Below, piece after piece: positions 32,494-41,932 of a stretch of DNA of 64,000 bases. The position numbers and the translations under genes were made by a program. The DNA is from Microthyrium microscopicum (lineage: Eukaryota > Ascomycota > Dothideomycetes > Microthyriales > Microthyriaceae): the NCBI GenBank assembly GCA_010405405.1, contig MU004241.1, positions 62,001 through 126,000 of the forward strand, read 5' to 3'. Each line of letters begins with the position of its first letter. Within the stretch, counting starts at the first letter, position 1. The notes below the pieces were generated by a model. The model had not been told where the DNA came from and searched no databases. It saw nothing but the letters and a program-made list of their open reading frames with translations.

Positions 32494-33777
32494 TCACTTG
32501 CGGATCAAATCGACTCTCTTCGTGATCTCTATCATCATCCTGCACTTGAATTGAACAAGGCTTTCTTCATCTAGTTTCAAGCTGTGGTCGTCGAGCAAAG
32601 TTGAGGGCATGCTTTCGGTCTGTTCCCCATCGTATGCGACGTAATAACAACTTTTTTCAATTCTGGTATCGAGTTGCTCGATAAGACACCTCTGCGCTTC
32701 AACCCACTTTATAGTGTACCCGGGTAGAAAATTGGAATCTCTTTCGTAGCATGAGTTCATCTGCTCTATCAAGGGTAGTAAAGACAGCTTATGCTCGACC
32801 ACTGCTCGAGGAAGTCCAGTATTCGATAGATCATGTTCGATCTGAGAGAGATCTTGATTACAGTAGAATCCCATGCTCCGTGCAAGTGTTGCGTATGGCC
32901 TTGGTAGTATGTTGGGCCTGGGCAAGAAATCATCCGGGTTCAAGCTCAACTTGATAAGAGTTTTCAGAAACCCTCCGAAGGAGTATATTATAGAACGAGA
33001 GGGATTGGAAAGCCCATGGCCCGGCTCCGCTGTGTAACATGTTGTTTTTACTTGTCCTGGATCGACATCCCAAAGCTTAGGCAAATTTCTATTGCCAGTG
33101 ACAGTCTTACAAGCATCTCGAAGAGTATCGAAAATCGCCTGATACATTGCTGGGTCTCGTTGCATTCGCCTTAGGTAATAACTTGGATGGTAACTTTGAA
33201 TAATCTTTGGCGAGCAATTCAACTTTTTTCGTCGATCAACCACCTGCTTCGCAACCTGTAATTACTTTAGAGAGGACTCTCTGATCATGGAGCTTTGACT
33301 TCATACTGTACCCATCAGTAGCAGAACATCCGGACGCTTTGCATCAATAGCCTGAAAAACAAGGTATTTTAATTGATGCCACTGCTGTTCGTTAAGCTTG
33401 TCAATCTCTTCATTGAAAAATGGTCTTGCGTCCAAAACCGATACTCCACATGTCAAGCTGAGACCGGATATATTTGAAAGGCCTTCGTCCAGTATGCTCA
33501 AGGTGGGACAATCTGATATGACTGCCTGGATGCCTTTAACCCACGGGTGAGATTTTCGCGGCTCTTGCAGTATGATCATAAGCCCTCCATAAGTGAATGG
33601 TTCAGCTAGCTCTCTTGTGACACAGAGTTCTCCAGGGAAGAAGTCTGCGGCTCGTGTCTTGTCGGCAAAGGCAACAATTTCATTATATTTGGCCTCGTAG
33701 ACGTGGGAGTGATTTTCAGTTAGCGAGTTATCGTAAAGATCCAAGGCAGCAAACTTCGTGGCAAGGGTCTCGTCCAT
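32494..33777 (-). CDS. Putative uracil-DNA-glycosylase-superfamily-like protein
   Basis: Join of 33777..33307 and 33255..32494 (minus strand) around a 51-bp intron (GTATGA...TTACAG); 410 aa. The joined frame reads DVLLLMGTVAKQVVDRR. Three elements recall the UDG fold: a strand ending in a Gln-x-Pro turn (LMIILQEPRKSHPWVKG) like motif A, a middle strand GVSVLDARPFFNEE, and QSYHPSYYLRRMQRD in the place of the HPS motif B. The C-terminal 200 residues are unrelated to anything I know. The usual motif-A water-activating Asp or Asn is not evident, so it may be a non-catalytic binding relative. It lies upstream of, and on the same strand as, the two large paralogs. Confidence 0.68.
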
Positions 33778-34484
33778 ATCTAAGGTAGGTACCTAGGGAG
33801 CGCTTACGCAATATTCTTCGACGAGTCGTCTTGTATAGAGATTGTCGTTGGGATTTCTATTGATGAAGATTACAAAGTAGATTTCAAGAACTTCTACAAA
33901 ATGCCCGAGAAAAAGCGATATGAAAGGTCAATGAGAAGGCTGAGCTAGGCTTCAGCTATGAGCTATCCATATTGACCGGAACCAGAGCCCGACTGTATGG
34001 CGGCGAGGCTGAGGCCCTGGCACCCCAACTCTATGATTGGAGGATGACCGTGGATTTTGGCCGAATACATTCTGACATTTGTATCTTGGGCCTTTCGCGT
34101 ACTTTGAGACCTATAAGCTTGAATGCATCAAGAACACTTTGAAGGTTTTGTAGAGCACATACCTAAGCTATCGTACCCTGTTGACGTTTAGTAAGTCATG
34201 AGGTATTGAATCAACGAAAAGATCTTTTGTACTACATACTTCTCTACTACTAACAGGTAGTACTCTACCTACATGTCAGCACAACAGCGAGCAGCCTAGT
34301 GCTGCCTACTGCTATTCTCTAGCATCTACAGGGATCATTGCTTCATAAATTACGTCCTACAAGGGTCAGCCATATATGAAAGCTAATTCATCTTCCTCAA
34401 TCTTCAACGTACGCTCACTTTCCATCTTGACATATACAGCGTTATCTTCTCGTTTTGAATTTCTAACACCAACTGTTGCACAAA
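33778..34484. other. Intergenic between divergent genes
   Basis: About 700 bp with short direct words (GTAGTACTCTACCTAC near 34258). No gene recognised. Confidence 0.5.
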
Positions 34485-35340
34485 ATGTCAGACAAAGTCA
34501 TAGATTGGGACGTCATTACAAAGCAATACCCAGGCCTTGCGACAACAATCAAAACAGGGAAAGAGGTAAGCCTTCCAGACAATGCCATAGCCCAGCAATT
34601 GATTCCTCTCTAGTCCCATGATGGCCGTGAAGAAGGTTTACTAGCATTTATTGAATCGCACCAGCAATTGGACGAAATCAAAGGCTCTCCAGAAAAGATG
34701 CTGGCTACCATGGACGAATACTCAAGAAACACAGATTTTCTGATTTCCATTGGCCCACACAAATCTGGGGTACTGGTGGACTTGCTTGAAAAGGAGGAAC
34801 CAAAGGTCATTGTTGAGCTAGGAGGCTATTTGGGATATTCGGCCATCCTATTTGCCAACACGCTGCGTGAAATGCACGGCGCAGATGCTGAATTCCACGT
34901 GTGGAGTCTGGAATTGGACCCGAAATTTGCATCCATTGCAGACAAGCTAATTGAAATTGCCGGACTGAGCAAATACATCTCAGTGGTTGTTGGACCTGCC
35001 GAGGAGAACTTGAAAAAGCTTCTGGATAAAAGTGATATCTCGAAGATTGATTTGCTGTTTCTAGATCATGTGGAGAAGTTATATCAGGAACATTTTGAGT
35101 TGTGTCGGTCACTGGGCTTGTTCAAAGAAGGCACTGTGATTGCGGCGGACAATGTGGTCCGCCCAGGCGCACCAGAATATCGTACGTTTGTTAGGGCGGA
35201 TCCGAGCCTTTCCAGTATTGGAATTGAGGGCTTGATTCAGCCTGGTGATCTTTATGTGAGTATGCCTAAGCTGTGCTATTGTTATCGCGACTAATGCCCC
35301 GTAGGATGAGATTGAGATTACACACGTCCAATCTGTTTGA
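34485..35340 (+). CDS. Catechol O-methyltransferase-like SAM methyltransferase
   Basis: Three exons: 34485..34565, 34614..35255 and 35305..35340; 759 nt, 252 aa. The SAM-binding loop is VIVELGGYLGYSAILFA (about 92-108), matching the VLELGxYCGYS pattern of COMT. The acidic residue after strand 2 is in WSLELDPKFASIA. The metal-binding and catalytic stretch is LLFLDHVEKLYQEHF, and the later Asp-Asn pair is in AADNVVRPGAPEY. Enzymes of this type methylate a catechol hydroxyl using Mg2+ and SAM in the cytosol. The start ATG gives MSDKVIDWDVITKQYPGL, typical for fungal members. The last exon adds only DEIEITHVQSV, which fits the family C-terminus. Confidence 0.9.
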
Positions 35341-35789
35341 AATTAAATGAATGCAGTGTCTGTGACCAATTGACTTAGGCTGGCAGAAGTCAAAAGATAC
35401 CTTTAGTGAAGAATAGAAATTGCTGCGTGCTATCGTGGACTATGTGAGTGGTCAAGATATGTGATGCTGCTTTGAACTTGTGGTTCATAACTGGCGCTAC
35501 CGAGTGAGAATTATTTGCCACAAAGCTTAAACTGCATACGATGAAGCTTCCACTCTCAGATTCAGTATATGGGTCATAGGATATTGTCGAATTGAGAGAC
35601 ATGAAGCCATAAGGCTGAACAAGGCTACGCTAGCAAAGCCAGCCCCTTTAAAGCAACCATAACCCCACATATCAACCTCCCCTCTACCAAGGTTCAGACT
35701 CTCCACCAAATTTTTTATTATCCCTTCCACTACACTCACCAACCCCACAACTCTCCCTCCAACCACTATAAACACACCTCGCCGACGAA
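35341..35789. other. Intergenic, promoter of cwc21
   Basis: 450 bp. A CT/CA-rich leader (about 35690-35785) precedes the cwc21 start; nothing else stands out. Confidence 0.5.
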
Positions 35790-36437
35790 ATGTCATCAAA
35801 CGTCGGTCTCTCCACGCCCCGTGGATCCGGCACATCAGGCTACGTACAACGCAACCTCAGCCATCTCAAACCCCGCGACCCACGTCCCACGCACAATCCA
35901 GCCGAGTATGCCTCACACATCCCACGGGCGCCCGACCCAGCAATCCTCGAGCACGAGCGTAAACGTAAAATAGAAGTCTCCTGTCTCGAGTTGAGAGATG
36001 AACTGGAGGAAGAGGGCAAGCTCGATGAAGACGCTATCGATGAGAAGGTCGACAAACTACGGGCTAAGCTTAGCAAAGAAAGCGAGTCGGCTTCTGCGTC
36101 AACTGTGAAGAGAGGCGAGAAGTTGACGACACATGAGGGCGCGAGGGCAAAGGAGCTGGAAAGTGAGAGGGTGCGCAAGGCGTTGGGGATTGGACGGGAT
36201 TATGTGGAGGGAAGTCATTGGAAGAGGCAGGAGGAGCGGAGGGCGGCTGCTATTAAGCAGGAGGAGGGCGGTGAGGCTGATGAGAAGGCACGAGGTGGTG
36301 AGCGGGAACGAAGACGAGAGCGAGACGGTCAGGACGAGCGCGAACGACGACGGGATCGCTATCGAGACCGCGATGGCGAGCGGTACGAGGACCGAAGAAG
36401 TCCATCACGGAGCCGGAGCCCTGTGCGCGATGATTAG
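35790..36437 (+). CDS. cwc21: Pre-mRNA-splicing factor cwc21
   Basis: Single exon, 215 aa. The N-terminus MSSNVGLSTPRGSGTSGYVQ is diagnostic for Cwc21/SRm300, which inserts near Prp8 and U5 snRNA in the catalytic spliceosome. The coiled cwf21 domain follows (KIEVSCLELRDELEEEGKL... about residues 53-100), then a helix with ERVRKALGIGRDYVEGSHW and an Arg/Glu/Asp-rich RS-like tail ending RSRSPVRDD. Length agrees with fungal homologues. The same frame stays open after the TAG for 65 more RS-like codons and ends in a second SPVRDD-stop (see next entry). Confidence 0.93.
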   Translation: MSSNVGLSTPRGSGTSGYVQRNLSHLKPRDPRPTHNPAEYASHIPRAPDPAILEHERKRKIEVSCLELRDELEEEGKLDEDAIDEKVDKLRAKLSKESESASASTVKRGEKLTTHEGARAKELESERVRKALGIGRDYVEGSHWKRQEERRAAAIKQEEGGEADEKARGGERERRRERDGQDERERRRDRYRDRDGERYEDRRSPSRSRSPVRDD

Positions 36438-36635
36438 TATCCAAGCGGACGGGATTTTGAGCGACGAAGACATAGCCAGGATCGCAATCGACCCACCCGA
36501 TATGATTCGGTTCAACGTAATTTCGAACATCATGAGCACCACAGAAGTAAGCCATTTGAAATCAACCGCAATCGTGGTGCCGGGCATCTGCCCCGAGCTA
36601 GACAGAGGAGCAATAGTCCTGTGCGTGATGATTAG
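36438..36635 (+). other. In-frame RS-rich extension after the cwc21 stop
   Basis: Directly after the TAG at 36435-36437, in the same frame, 65 codons encode an Arg/His/Asp-rich segment (begins YPSGRDFERRRHSQDRNR), ending with RQRSNSPVRDD and a TAG at 36633. The ending repeats the last six residues and the stop of the annotated protein. It is a relic of a tail duplication that copied the stop, or a readthrough extension. Confidence 0.75.
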
Positions 36636-36900
36636 GGATCGATCGCAGGGAAACAAATACTTATGAATGATGCGGCTATGCATCGCATGGGTGAAGATGA
36701 AATCTGGCTGTACTACGGCGAGTACTGAGTTATGATGCTTCACGGTAGACATGACGATGCTATGAGGACTTTGGGTTGTACACGCTAACATAGCTAACCT
36801 TACACTTGCATGGGATATGCGTGCACGCCTATATTGTATAAATACTCTATTTTAGAAGACCTCCAGATTCAACGCCATGATATAAACCCTCGTGTCAACT

Positions 36901-37771
36901 TTACAACTTATGTCTCTTTTGCTTGCTTGCCATCTTCGCGAATTGCTCTTGTGGGATACCTGCCAAAAATCGTTCCATACCGCCAAATACTTCTGCGACT
37001 CCTTGAGCATCCATCTTCTCCTTGTATGGCGCGCGAATGAGTGCCTTGACCTTCATCATAGAGTCAGGGTTCAAGTGATCGCCCATGCGTTCCTTGATCT
37101 CTTCCAAAACAGCTGCTAGGAACTTGTCACTCTCATCACGTCCAAAATTGAATAGCTTGTTCACATAGCCTGTCTGCACTAGCTCTTCCGCGCTGATGCG
37201 CTTGCTTTGGATAAGTGCCTCGTTGGCCTTGGCTATTCCCAATCTCTGGACAAAAGCGATACTGGCGTTACCCTCGGTCACAAGTCCCAATGATGTGAAT
37301 GGTGTCAGAAGGAAAGAGTGAGGCTGAGCATATACAAAGTCGGCGAAACCGGTGATTGCGGCGGATAGACCGACAGCAGGTCCGTTGAGGGCGATGCATA
37401 GGATCTTGGGATGGGTGTAGAAGGCGTGTGTGAGGTAGATGTTCTGGGCTACGAAACCGCGGAGGTAGTACTCAACTTCTGCGGAAGGTTGGGAGGAATC
37501 GGCGGGTTTGCGTGGGGCGGTCACGTCGGCGCCACTGGAAGGGGTCAGTTTGAGCTTCTGCGTGATAGCAGTGGGGATCTTACGCGGAGAAGTAACGGCC
37601 TTTACCGGTGATGACAGTGATATGTATCTCTGGCATTGCAGCAATGCGGTTCATCAGAGCAGCGAGCTCAAAGTAGTTGGCGGCATTGAGAGCATTGAGC
37701 TTTGGCTCTTTGTTGAAGGTGATGATAGCGACATTGCCGCGCTTCTCGAAGAGGATTTCTTGTCCTGACAT
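36901..37771 (-). CDS. Peroxisomal enoyl-CoA isomerase/hydratase (ECI1-type)
   Basis: Join of 37771..37584 and 37534..36901 (minus strand) around a 49-bp intron; 822 nt, 273 aa. The crotonase fold is seen in VAIITFNKEPKLNALN, the oxyanion-hole strand GRYFSAGADVTA (split by the intron), CIALNGPAVGLSAAITGFAD and LTPFTSLGLVTEGNASIAFVQ; the Glu in VTEGNAS corresponds to the catalytic acid of delta3,delta2-enoyl-CoA isomerases. The C-terminus KRHKL is a plausible type 1 peroxisomal targeting signal. It would shift double bonds of unsaturated acyl-CoA for beta-oxidation. Confidence 0.9.
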
Positions 37772-38296
37772 GTTGGCGATTGTATGTTTCCTGGCTCTTG
37801 GTATTGTGTTTGGAGTGATAGAGAGGAAGAAAGATAGTCAACTCCTAGCGGGGTGAAGAACAGTATGTGATGCAGGTCCTTGACTTGATTCCTCAGAAAA
37901 TACCGAGCGACGTCTGATTACCTCGGCCCATGAGTCGAATGCGTTGAGGGGCTATGCTTGATACAAACCATTGGCCTGCATCCATGGCCGTTGAGTTCAA
38001 TCGGCCAACATGGTGATGGAGGAGAGAATACAGTTGGCTACATCTCTTGAAATATTGAATTTGGGATCTTGATGTATTGTTTCGAGAAATGAAGCTTGGC
38101 GGTTGTTGGTGTTGAGTCGCGTCCAGTTGTGAAGCTCCACCAAAATTTTAAGCCGCACGGATGTTGCCATGATCGTTGTGACTTCACTCCATCATCGATT
38201 CCTATACCCATCCACCAACCAGCCATAAACCATCCATAAAACCCTTGGAGACTCGATCAAAGTCTTTTGAGCTGTGGACCAAGCAATAAAGTCATC
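37772..38296. other. Intergenic between divergent genes
   Basis: 525 bp serving as the promoter for the isomerase (-) and PET100 (+). Both products act in mitochondrial or peroxisomal energy metabolism. No clear motif seen. Confidence 0.45.
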
Positions 38297-38685
38297 ATGG
38301 GCGGGCCAAATCTCGAAGTTTTCAAGGTACGTGATTGCTTGCCACCAGAGTCAAGAGCTATACTAATAAATTCTAGTTCGGCATTTATGTCTTGTTTCCC
38401 ATTGGCATCATGTACTACTTCGGCACAAACCTCGATCAACGATTCTCCGTCCCTGATTTCTGGCCCACAAAAGAACAATCCAACAAAGTCCCACGCGACT
38501 TCCACGAGCTAGACGGCGAGTTGGAAAGACTACGATTACGACGGCTTGAGGTACGAAGATTAAGGTTGGAGCAAGAAGCCTTGGATGCTGGAAATTTTGA
38601 AGAGGTGGCCAAATTAAGAACTCAACGGTTTCCACCTCAAGTGGTCGGCGAGATGGGCAGGCGCATACGAGGACGAGAAGGATGA
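38297..38685 (+). CDS. PET100: Cytochrome c oxidase assembly protein PET100
   Basis: Join 38297..38326 and 38377..38685, with a 50-bp intron (GTACGT...TTCTAG); 112 aa. It reads MGGPNLEVFKFGIYVLFPIG, the conserved PET100 start with its single membrane helix, then MYYFGTNLDQRFSVPDFWP, followed by a charged coiled-coil-like stretch. PET100 is an inner-membrane chaperone for assembly of complex IV. The first coding exon has only 10 codons, so an ORF search alone places the start wrongly in the second exon. Confidence 0.93.
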
Positions 38686-39292
38686 GGGCTCGCTAAAGGA
38701 CATAAAAATATGCGGCATTTGCAAGGCGTTGATGATTATATGGTGGAACGATACCCCAACAACGAATATGTACCGTACTGGAGCGACTCATATATCACTT
38801 TGCCATAGAATGGACACTCAACTCATATCATCGCGGTAGTCTATTCAGGACTGGAGTATATACGAGGAACACATATTTGTCTCTTCTTTCAGATTGGATA
38901 CCTGCTGGATTCAAATCACTCCATTGTAGGATGTCTCTCAGGCTGACAGCGAGGTATCTGGAACTCAGTCTACAATGAGGCGATGGAATTCTTTTGGCAA
39001 GTCAGATGAAAAATTATGTTCAGACTCTTCTTTCACCTCTTTCCCACCTAATGTACGTACGCTACATGACTCTAACACCTCCTCATTATTCAAGCTATCA
39101 ACCTCACAGAGCCTCTAAGGCTCTAACTCTTCACCACAAAGTCCATCCCAGCAACCGTACAAGAAATATTCTCTGCCTGGTACCATCGAAATACATTAAC
39201 TTGACCCTCGCCAAAATCCAACACCAACCCATCTCGAGCTTTCAAATACCTCTGCTCAAAAAACCCAATCTAAGAGTGCATTGCCATCAATA
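38686..39292. other. Intergenic, no gene seen
   Basis: About 600 bp, 3' of PET100 and 5' of the membrane-anchored family. Short CT-rich stretches precede 39293. Confidence 0.5.
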
Positions 39293-39547
39293 ATGCCGGC
39301 TTTGACTCACCTGCTCCCCGGGATCGGGAAGACAATTGTTGCCATACACATCGCAACCTTGTTCCTCGGTTCGGTTGTCTACATGTTGATTGTCTATCTC
39401 TCAGCTCTTGTCTGGTTTCTCCACTGCTGCTTCAATTTTCTTTCCAAGCAAGCGTCAGATCCAGCTATTCCGCCACCCGTTCCTGGTTCTACTACCATTA
39501 CTGGGCCCAGAATGCCCGCGGGCGGTTCTCGTGGGCATCTCATTTGA
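39293..39547 (+). pseudogene. Truncated member of the membrane-anchored tandem family
   Basis: From ATG 39293 the frame encodes a hydrophobic N-terminus (KTIVAIHIATLFLGSVVYML and VWFLHCCFNFL), a Pro-rich spacer and then TGPRMPAGGSRGHLI followed by TGA. The two neighbours have GVRIPANGSSPHLITLKT and AVRLPADGSSPHLIPLDT at the same place. The TGA replaces the residue between HLI and L, and the next codons (LET) still match. The rest of the domain (IPDLRRFW... GDVFIVKMA... FLSEGP) is not found downstream. A short protein could still be made. Confidence 0.7.
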
Positions 39548-39942
39548 CTGGAGACGACGAGCGGCCAAATCAGTGGAATCGCTCTAGGCTTGCTTTTTCA
39601 AGTTCCTAAATAACGCATATCTTGGACCATTGGAATTGTGTTTGCTATGGCGACAAGAAGAGGTACCTGGTTGTCAACGGCGGATCCTTCCGATGCCAGT
39701 CTAAGAAAGACCCTACGAGACAATCGAAAGTTATTTGTCTCTTCTGAGACTTGTTGCTCTACCCGACCCCTGCAATCCAATGCTATGGTGTCACATTTTG
39801 GCAACTCATAAATACTTAAATTGCTTTGCGGCACCCGCTGTGCTCTTACTATAGACTCTGCAAGAAAAACAAGGCCATCAGCCCATCGCAAGCTGTACTC
39901 TTATTCATCCTCGCTACCGCCCATCCCCAAGCCACATACAAG
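39548..39942. other. Spacer between family members
   Basis: 395 bp. The first 40 bp continue the decayed pseudogene; the remainder is the promoter of the next gene. Confidence 0.5.
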
Positions 39943-40746
39943 ATGTCAGATTCATTTCATGTCACTCTTGGTGTCCCTCCAAGACAATCTGAATTCGTGT
40001 GCTACGATAAGACGATCCCAAACTCTCCTGTCGTGGAGCAAGTAAAGTTCTTCTCAATCTTCATCCTGGCATATGCTTGGACTCTCTACAGCGCCTTCCG
40101 CAGCCTCAAGTATCTCCTTCGCTGGCTTTGGTGCTCCGAATGTGATCTCCCACCACATAATCGCCCAATCGCGACTATCACTGGAGTCCGAATTCCAGCC
40201 AACGGCTCGTCTCCTCATCTCATCACACTCAAGACAATGACGCCCAAAGACTGCGATCGTGCCAGAGACGAATTCCTGCTTCACGTTCCAGATCTACGAC
40301 AATTCTGGATAACCACCAAAGCCTGGCGTTCTCGCGACATGAAGAGATTGGATCTCTTGCGCGATGTTAATATCGGCAATGGGCATAGAGAGCAGCAACA
40401 AGACCTGGTCAGGCAATTACTTGGTGGTTCAGAGCAGTGCTGCGTCAAAAGGACGCGCAAAACGATGCAACGACATACTTGCCCTCAAGAGTATCACATC
40501 CCTCAAAGGCACTACAGCGATCTAATCATGGGGACTTACTACCTCCTCCACTCTATGGGAGATGACGGCAGCCTGCATAGAAACCAGTCCGTACCTAATT
40601 GGCTGGGTCCCAATTACAGTGGCGATGTCTTCATTGTTAAGATGGCCAAAGAAGCGCAGAACGAATACGGATGGGCAGTCTATGAGAACATGAGTACGGA
40701 GTTTCTGAGCTTCCTATCCGAAGGACCAGTAAAGGTTGCTGCGTAG
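39943..40746 (+). CDS. Membrane-anchored family protein, intact copy 1 (267 aa)
   Basis: Single exon from ATG 39943 (MSDSFHVTLGVPPRQ); the frame is open further up but without a better ATG. A membrane helix lies at about residues 30-50 (KFFSIFILAYAWTLYSAF), then a Trp/Cys patch (LLRWLWCSECDLPPHN). The conserved domain begins ITGVRIPANGSSPHLITL and includes VPDLRQFWITTKAWRS, a divergent basic middle, MGTYYLLHSMGDDGSLHRN, GDVFIVKMAKEAQNEYGW and FLSFLSEGP at the end. I recognise no known family. It is paralogous with 41327-41932 and the pseudogene at 39293. Confidence 0.75.
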   Translation: MSDSFHVTLGVPPRQSEFVCYDKTIPNSPVVEQVKFFSIFILAYAWTLYSAFRSLKYLLRWLWCSECDLPPHNRPIATITGVRIPANGSSPHLITLKTMTPKDCDRARDEFLLHVPDLRQFWITTKAWRSRDMKRLDLLRDVNIGNGHREQQQDLVRQLLGGSEQCCVKRTRKTMQRHTCPQEYHIPQRHYSDLIMGTYYLLHSMGDDGSLHRNQSVPNWLGPNYSGDVFIVKMAKEAQNEYGWAVYENMSTEFLSFLSEGPVKVAA

Positions 40747-41326
40747 GGGTCATCAGCACAGAACAGATGACTGTAGAGTATTTTGTGGAGCACAATGCCC
40801 TGTAGTATTGTAATATTCTCATGATGGTTATTTTAATCGAAGCTCAGCTTTTCTCATCATTGTATTATGGCTCTGTGACCAAAATGTAGCCGTGATAGCC
40901 AAGAGTAGTCCTCTTCATTGATAGTATTCTCGCCTTGATACCTTCTCACGTCTTGCGACACAGTAGATTGTCCGTGAGCGGCCTCGATGGACTGCCTACC
41001 TGGAGAGATAAGTAAAGAACGTTCGAAATTCTGAAATCATTACACGAAGGGCTGCTCTGTAAACCGAAAACATCCTGAGAGCACTCATGAGCATCTTAAG
41101 ATGGAAAGCTCCATCTCTTCTCAGCGTCACTTTCCGACTAATGACAGTCCTAGGTTGCTGAGGCATCAACATCCAACACCTTACACTGAGCTGGAGCTGC
41201 CTCAACCACAACAATTCTCTGACTACACCTACTACTCCAAACCTTGGAAACGCATCAACAGCAAGCTTCTTCTTCAAGGGCTCTAGCCAATCTCTTTAAG
41301 CTTCCTAGCTCTTCAATTTCTTCAAC
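40747..41326. other. Spacer between family members
   Basis: 580 bp. No gene recognised; short unrelated ORFs only. Confidence 0.5.
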
Positions 41327-41932
41327 ATGTTTGTTTGGATTCTCGGCGTCCTCATCCTGATATGCTTCTTCCTTGCCATCTGTGGCGGAGAAGGTGATCG
41401 ATTATCTCTACCTCCACCGCCTCCATCTGTGGCCATTGTTGCTGTCAGGCTGCCTGCTGACGGCTCTTCTCCTCATCTCATCCCGCTCGATACAACAGTA
41501 GCCTTCAGGGGCGAATTCGGCCATCCTTACAATATACCAGATTTGCGGCGCTTTTGGGCTACCAATCATGTGTGGCAGTCTGGCTTGAAAGAAAGATTCA
41601 ACATCTCCTTCCATCCTTCAGACCCACACAAACATCTCCACTGGCAGCAAGATCTAGAAGAACGTGTCCTACTTCAACTCGGCATACACTATCAAATGCG
41701 CTTGCATCATGGTCATCAAATCGCTGGGCGCTATCAGGTCTTATGCTCAAGTGACATTGATGGCAGTCTTCCACAAAATCAGTCCATTCCTGCCTGGTTA
41801 CCACGCCAAAACTACAACGGCGATGTTTTCATTGTGAAGATGGCGGGAGTGGACCGGAATGGATGGACACAATTTGACGATGTCGTGCCCGAGTTCCTGT
41901 TGTTTCTATCCGAAGGACCTTTTCCCGGCTAG
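41327..41932 (+). CDS. Membrane-anchored family protein, intact copy 2 (201 aa)
   Basis: Single exon, 201 aa. An N-terminal helix (MFVWILGVLILICFFLAICG) serves as anchor or uncleaved signal. It then has a Pro run, AVRLPADGSSPHLIPLDT, IPDLRRFWATNHVWQSG, a His-rich middle (HYQMRLHHGHQIAGRYQ), DIDGSLPQNQSIPAW, GDVFIVKMAGVDRNGW and PEFLLFLSEGP. It lacks about 40 residues of the middle found in copy 1. The function is unknown. The stop TAG (41930-41932) overlaps the stop of the opposite-strand YebC gene within one CTAG. Confidence 0.78.
   Translation: MFVWILGVLILICFFLAICGGEGDRLSLPPPPPSVAIVAVRLPADGSSPHLIPLDTTVAFRGEFGHPYNIPDLRRFWATNHVWQSGLKERFNISFHPSDPHKHLHWQQDLEERVLLQLGIHYQMRLHHGHQIAGRYQVLCSSDIDGSLPQNQSIPAWLPRQNYNGDVFIVKMAGVDRNGWTQFDDVVPEFLLFLSEGPFPG

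Noticed and set aside
36133-36666. 177-codon ORF overlapping the 3' half of cwc21 in another frame
   Set aside because: A shadow of the Arg-rich codons; the cwc21 frame carries the family signature.
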